NCBI GenBank assembly: GCA_021647265.1
Contig: JAKIVA010000019.1
Coordinates: forward strand, 1 to 46,250
Direction: 5' to 3'
From: Lutibacter sp.
GTDB taxonomy: Bacteria; Bacteroidota; Bacteroidia; Flavobacteriales; Flavobacteriaceae
Length of the DNA: 46,250 nt
The notes under the pieces were generated by a model that saw only the letters and a program-made list of their open reading frames with translations, made no database searches and had not been told where the DNA came from. The position numbers were made by a program, and so were the translations under genes. The stretch's first letter is position 1, and each line of letters opens with the position of its first letter. Below are positions 43,634 through 46,250 of the stretch, piece by piece.

Positions 43634-43645
43634 TTACCTAGGTAA
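43634..43645. promoter_or_regulatory. Palindromic operator, probable MarR-type repressor site
   Basis: TTACCTAGGTAA is a perfect 12-bp palindrome, and two further base pairs flanking a mismatch extend the symmetry. It lies 17 to 28 bp upstream of the -7 box, where the -33 contact would be, so a bound protein would block the promoter. The MarR gene of the same operon is the natural candidate to bind it. Confidence 0.65.
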
Positions 43646-43661
43646 ATATAAATATTTATTG

Positions 43662-43669
43662 TAAATTTG
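43662..43669 (+). promoter_or_regulatory. Bacteroidota -7 box of the FMN reductase-marR operon
   Basis: TAAATTTG matches TAnnTTTG exactly and ends 29 bp before the ATG at 43699. No clear TTG -33 element is visible at the normal spacing; that position is occupied by the palindrome. Confidence 0.55.
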
Positions 43670-43698
43670 CATCAAATAAAGAATTAAAAACAACTAAA

Positions 43699-44232
43699 AT
43701 GAAAAAAAATATAGTAACAATAGGAGGTAGTAATAGTAAAAATTCAATTAACAAAATATTGGTCGAGTATGTTGGAGACTTAATAAATGATATTGAGTTG
43801 ATAAAAATTGATTTGAATGATTTCTCAATGCCGCAATTTTCAATTGATATTGAAAATGAAGAAGGTTTTTCAGAAGGATTAATCAATTTAAATGAGAGAA
43901 TAGATAAAGCAGATGGTTTTATTATTTCATTGGCAGAACACAATGGTTCATATTCAGTAGCATTTAAAAATGCTCTTGATTGGTTATCTAGAATTAACGG
44001 TAAAGTATGGAGAAATAAACCTGTATTGTTACTAGCTACATCGCCAGGTGAGAGAGGTGGACAAACAGTATTGGATATTGCTTTGGGAAGATTTCCTTAT
44101 ATGGGGGCAACTATTATTGGAAGCATGTCATTCCCATCATTTTTTGATAATTTTAAAGAAAATGAGGTAGTTAACACAACTTTAAAACTAAAATTAGTTG
44201 AACTGGTTAAACAATTTAAAAAATCTTTATAA
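43699..44232 (+). CDS. NADPH-dependent FMN reductase-like flavoprotein
   Basis: The protein of 177 residues has a flavodoxin-like fold of the NADPH_dep_FMN_reductase family (PF03358): GGSNSKNSINKIL (8-20) binds the FMN phosphate, with DGFIISLAEHNGSYSVAFKNALDWLSR and KPVLLLATSPGERGG after it. Members reduce flavins, quinones, azo dyes or chromate using NAD(P)H. The gene is followed after 2 bp by a MarR regulator and preceded by a palindrome over its promoter, which points to induction by a reactive or aromatic compound. The actual inducer and substrate are not visible. Confidence 0.9.
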   Translation: MKKNIVTIGGSNSKNSINKILVEYVGDLINDIELIKIDLNDFSMPQFSIDIENEEGFSEGLINLNERIDKADGFIISLAEHNGSYSVAFKNALDWLSRINGKVWRNKPVLLLATSPGERGGQTVLDIALGRFPYMGATIIGSMSFPSFFDNFKENEVVNTTLKLKLVELVKQFKKSL

Positions 44233-44234
44233 TT

Positions 44235-44672
44235 ATGGGAAACATTGCTAAAGATATTAATTCAACATTTCCCAATGAGAGAGTTAAAGCTTTGATAAAC
44301 ATAAAATATACGGCTAATTGGTTAGATACTATTGGAAATGAGTTACTAAAACCTTTTAAAATTTCTGTGCAGCAGTATAATATTTTAAGAATATTACGTG
44401 GAGCTGAAGAAGCGATTACGGTAAGCTCTATCAGGAAAAGGATGATTCAAAAATCTCCAAATGCTACAAGATTAATGGATAAGTTATGTGATAAAGAGTT
44501 AATTGAAAGAACTAGGTGTGAAAATGATAGACGAATAGTTTATGTTAAAATTTCTGAACAAGGATTGAAATTATTAGCTAAAATAAATATAGAAGAATTT
44601 AACAATCATATGAATAACATAACGGAAGATGAAGCCGAAACTCTAAATAAAATTTTAGATAAAATTAGATAA
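44235..44672 (+). CDS. MarR-family transcriptional regulator
   Basis: The 145-residue winged-helix regulator has the dimerisation helices at both ends. The DNA-binding region ITVSSIRKRMIQKSPNATRLMDKLCDKELIERTRCENDRRIVYVKIS (about 61-107) includes the wing motif E-x-DRR typical of MarR. No redox-sensing cysteine pair is obvious (C85, C95 present). It lies 2 bp after the FMN reductase and probably represses the operon by binding TTACCTAGGTAA. It is convergent with the M14 peptidase gene; both stops lie inside one hairpin. Confidence 0.93.
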   Translation: MGNIAKDINSTFPNERVKALINIKYTANWLDTIGNELLKPFKISVQQYNILRILRGAEEAITVSSIRKRMIQKSPNATRLMDKLCDKELIERTRCENDRRIVYVKISEQGLKLLAKINIEEFNNHMNNITEDEAETLNKILDKIR

Positions 44673-44699
44673 TAGAAACTATGTTCGTTTTTGTTATCT
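44667..44699. terminator. Hairpin containing both convergent stop codons, probable bidirectional terminator
   Basis: Arms of 13 nt, 44667-44679 (AGATAATAGAAAC) and 44687-44699 (GTTTTTGTTATCT), match at 11 of 13 positions around a 7-nt loop. The marR stop (44670-44672) is in the left arm and the M14 peptidase stop (44694-44696) in the right arm. The right arm continues into a T-rich tract. Termination is inferred from position and structure. Confidence 0.55.
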
Positions 44700-45935
44700 T
44701 TTATTTAATATTTTTATCATTTCAATAGCAGCAACTTTAGCTTTTGCTTTCACAAAACTCCTAGGAGTTTCATCGCCAATTTCATAAGTAATAGCAGTGG
44801 CCTTAAAAGTTGCCAAAAACCAGCCTTTTGAAACAGGTTGCGTACTATCTTCTCTAATTTCATTGGGTGTGTAATTAGGAAAAGCTTTATTAATTGCTAG
44901 AAACCAGTCATCATAAAAGTTAGGTATTGTTGTGCCTTCTATAGTGCCACTTGTGTAATATAAATCTTCCTGAGTAGAATGAAAATCAATACCTAAAATA
45001 ACTTTTTCCTTATATTTTTTAGCAGTTTTAACAATTGCTTTTGTCACTGCCTTTACTTCTGGTTGTCGGTAAAATCCCCAATCTCTATTTAAATCTATAC
45101 CATGTGCATTGTGTCTCCAATGCCCAAGATCTACACCATCTGGGTTTACAATTGGAAATACTAAAATTCTGTATTTTGAAAAGAAAGATTTAGACAAGTC
45201 ATTATCTTGAAGTACAGTTTCTAAAAAACTTTGGAAAGCAATAAAACCTGAAACTTCAGGTGGATGTTGGCGAGAAAGAAGTACCACAATTTCTTTATTT
45301 TCAGGACTTCCTGTATAAATATCTAACATAGGAATTGGCCTTCCTAAAACTGATTTTCCAACAGTTTTATAATGAACTAAGTTTGTGTTTGAAGAAATAA
45401 TTTTTGAGTACCAATTTTTAGTAGCTGTTGATGTAATAATTTCTTGTGCAGAAACGGTTAGAGGCTCTTTTGTAAGAGACAGCTTAATGGTATAAATTGA
45501 ATCTAATAAAAATACATTTTCACTAGAAATAGGAGTAAATTTTGTTGTTGATGTTTTAAGTTTAGGGATGTACCTATGGCTATATTTCTTAGGGTATTTA
45601 AATTGAACATAAACTGTTTTTGGATTGTTAGACCAAATTTTAAAGGCATAATAAGCACTATTGTTTATGGGAGCGTTTTCAGGATAAATAGAAACGGCAA
45701 TTATACTATCATTAACTTGCGTTGCATTATTTAATCGAGCTCCATCAAATTTATTAGAGAGTTTGATACCCATTTCTTCTAGATTGTAAATCTTTTTTTG
45801 TTGGAGATAAATCTTTTTGCTGTGAGTATCAAAAGGTTTTTTTACATGAATAGGTTTAACAATGCTACAACTAGTTACTAAAATACCTATTAGTACTAAA
45901 GAAATAAATTTTAATAGTGATTTGGATAAGCTCAT
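44694..45935 (-). CDS. M14-family zinc carboxypeptidase lipoprotein
   Basis: The 413-residue protein has a lipobox (LVTSC, lipidated C23). A beta-rich N-terminal domain (about 30-165), as in cytosolic-carboxypeptidase-like M14 enzymes, is followed by the catalytic domain. Zinc ligands are H224 and E227 in RQHPPE, and H319 in GIDFHST. R284 in IDLNRDW is the substrate carboxylate-binding Arg, and E385 in AITYEIGDETPRS is the likely general base. All core residues are present. It is presumably anchored in the periplasm or on the cell surface, and removes C-terminal residues from peptides or peptidoglycan-derived peptides; substrate unknown. Confidence 0.92.
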   Translation of the reverse strand: MSLSKSLLKFISLVLIGILVTSCSIVKPIHVKKPFDTHSKKIYLQQKKIYNLEEMGIKLSNKFDGARLNNATQVNDSIIAVSIYPENAPINNSAYYAFKIWSNNPKTVYVQFKYPKKYSHRYIPKLKTSTTKFTPISSENVFLLDSIYTIKLSLTKEPLTVSAQEIITSTATKNWYSKIISSNTNLVHYKTVGKSVLGRPIPMLDIYTGSPENKEIVVLLSRQHPPEVSGFIAFQSFLETVLQDNDLSKSFFSKYRILVFPIVNPDGVDLGHWRHNAHGIDLNRDWGFYRQPEVKAVTKAIVKTAKKYKEKVILGIDFHSTQEDLYYTSGTIEGTTIPNFYDDWFLAINKAFPNYTPNEIREDSTQPVSKGWFLATFKATAITYEIGDETPRSFVKAKAKVAAIEMIKILNKR

Positions 45936-46076
45936 TTTATACTATATAAGTTGATTATTATGCAATAGTATTAAATATATATTTAAAATCTGTAATAAGT
46001 CATACATTATAAATTTATTGTATTTTTCTAAAAGAATATGCTTTTTATTGAAGTTCCAATATAAATTATACCCTAA

Positions 46077-46092
46077 CAGATTTAAAAATCTG
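46077..46092. repeat. Intergenic palindromic hairpin
   Basis: CAGATTT (46077-46083) and AAATCTG (46086-46092) form a perfect 7-bp stem with a 2-nt loop. The symmetry extends imperfectly outward to roughly 46070-46100. It resembles the CAGATTT/AAATCTG-type dispersed palindromes common between flavobacterial genes. No gene is seen in the 245 bases between the M14 peptidase start and the transposase start. Confidence 0.5.
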
Positions 46093-46125
46093 CTAGAGTT
46101 TAATAATAATTATTTCTGTATACCC

Positions 46126-46154
46126 GTAAATTCACCTAAAAGGTGTATATTTAC
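46126..46154. repeat. Hairpin just upstream of the transposase start
   Basis: CACCT (46133-46137) and AGGTG (46141-46145) pair around AAA, and the outer pairs GTAAAT (46126-46131) and ATTTAC (46149-46154) extend the stem across a small internal loop. It ends 25 bp before the transposase ATG and may be part of the insertion-sequence end or a translational shield; the IS boundary is not established. Confidence 0.45.
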
Positions 46155-46179
46155 TTGAATTCAAAGATAGAATAGATTT

Positions 46180-46250
46180 ATGAACATATTTAGTTTTACA
46201 GCAAATTTTGGTGATGAAGAGAGTTGTCGCTTACATTTTAAAACAGAGAG
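46180..46250 (+). mobile_element. IS1595-family transposase, N-terminal fragment (3' truncated by window edge)
   Basis: An ATG at 46180 opens a frame that runs off the window end and encodes 23 residues including SFTANFGDEESCRLHFKTE. This matches the N-terminal FPDEESCRxHFKxxR-like segment of IS1595/ISXO2-family transposases, which precedes their zinc-ribbon domain. The call rests on a short stretch and the rest of the element lies outside the window, so whether it is intact cannot be judged. Confidence 0.7.

Noticed and set aside
1..46250. CRISPR array, tRNA, rRNA or prophage
   Set aside because: No regularly spaced direct repeats, no cloverleaf-like or rRNA sequence, and no phage structural genes were found.

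Overview
This window comes from a Bacteroidota chromosome, almost certainly a member of the Flavobacteriaceae. The DNA is strongly AT-rich. It has Bacteroidota-type outer-membrane genes: TonB receptors with an N-terminal carboxypeptidase-like domain, an LptD of the Bacteroidota type, and a giant TamB. Menaquinone genes are present, candidate promoters match the Bacteroidota -7 box TAnnTTTG, and Shine-Dalgarno sequences are largely absent. Several genes start at TTG. Most of the window is ordinary core genome with tightly packed operons. No gene-free stretch exceeds 300 bases, and I saw no tRNA, rRNA, CRISPR or prophage.

Layout. 1-3168: the 3' end of nhaB, a convergent hairpin/repeat block, and a minus-strand tsaD-porin pair. 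3277-11092: tamB, a sugar nucleotidyltransferase, then the central-carbon genes pfkA, gapA and mgsA. 11097-14135 (minus): lptD followed by ridA. 14331-20057 (plus): a cell-wall amidase with a SPOR domain, an MCE/MlaD lipid-transport protein, a membrane Fe-S oxidoreductase split into two genes around a small HAD protein, and menA. 20118-26516: a four-gene operon that I interpret as copper acquisition. It holds a small Cys/His-rich membrane protein, two TonB-dependent receptors, and between them a Cys-rich beta-propeller lipoprotein. The second receptor carries the CxxxM and HxM signatures of the OprC/NosA copper receptors. 26631-28208: a UPF0173 hydrolase and a sterol-desaturase-family protein, convergent. 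28440-31153: a TPR/HisKA_2 histidine kinase and its LytTR response regulator.

31173-37509 (minus) is the most accessory-looking part: eight tightly packed genes for mostly unknown secreted, lipid-anchored or membrane proteins. They include two paralogous pairs, a short beta-repeat protein and an LprI-like protein. 37692-40839: menC, a CPBP protease and menE; menE carries a dispersed short palindromic repeat inserted in frame. 40823-43559 (minus): a zinc-ribbon membrane protein, a YebC-family protein and a carboxyltransferase subunit of the methylcrotonyl-CoA carboxylase type. 43699-44672: an NADPH-dependent FMN reductase and a MarR repressor, with a perfect 12-bp palindrome over the -33 region of the likely promoter. 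44694-45935 (minus): an M14 zinc carboxypeptidase lipoprotein. The window ends inside the first codons of an IS1595-family transposase.

The observations I consider most worth following are the copper operon with its two uncharacterised Cys-rich proteins, the eight-gene envelope cluster, and the apparent lack of a usable ATG in two envelope-biogenesis genes (tamB, lptD), where an AUA codon sits where the initiator is expected.
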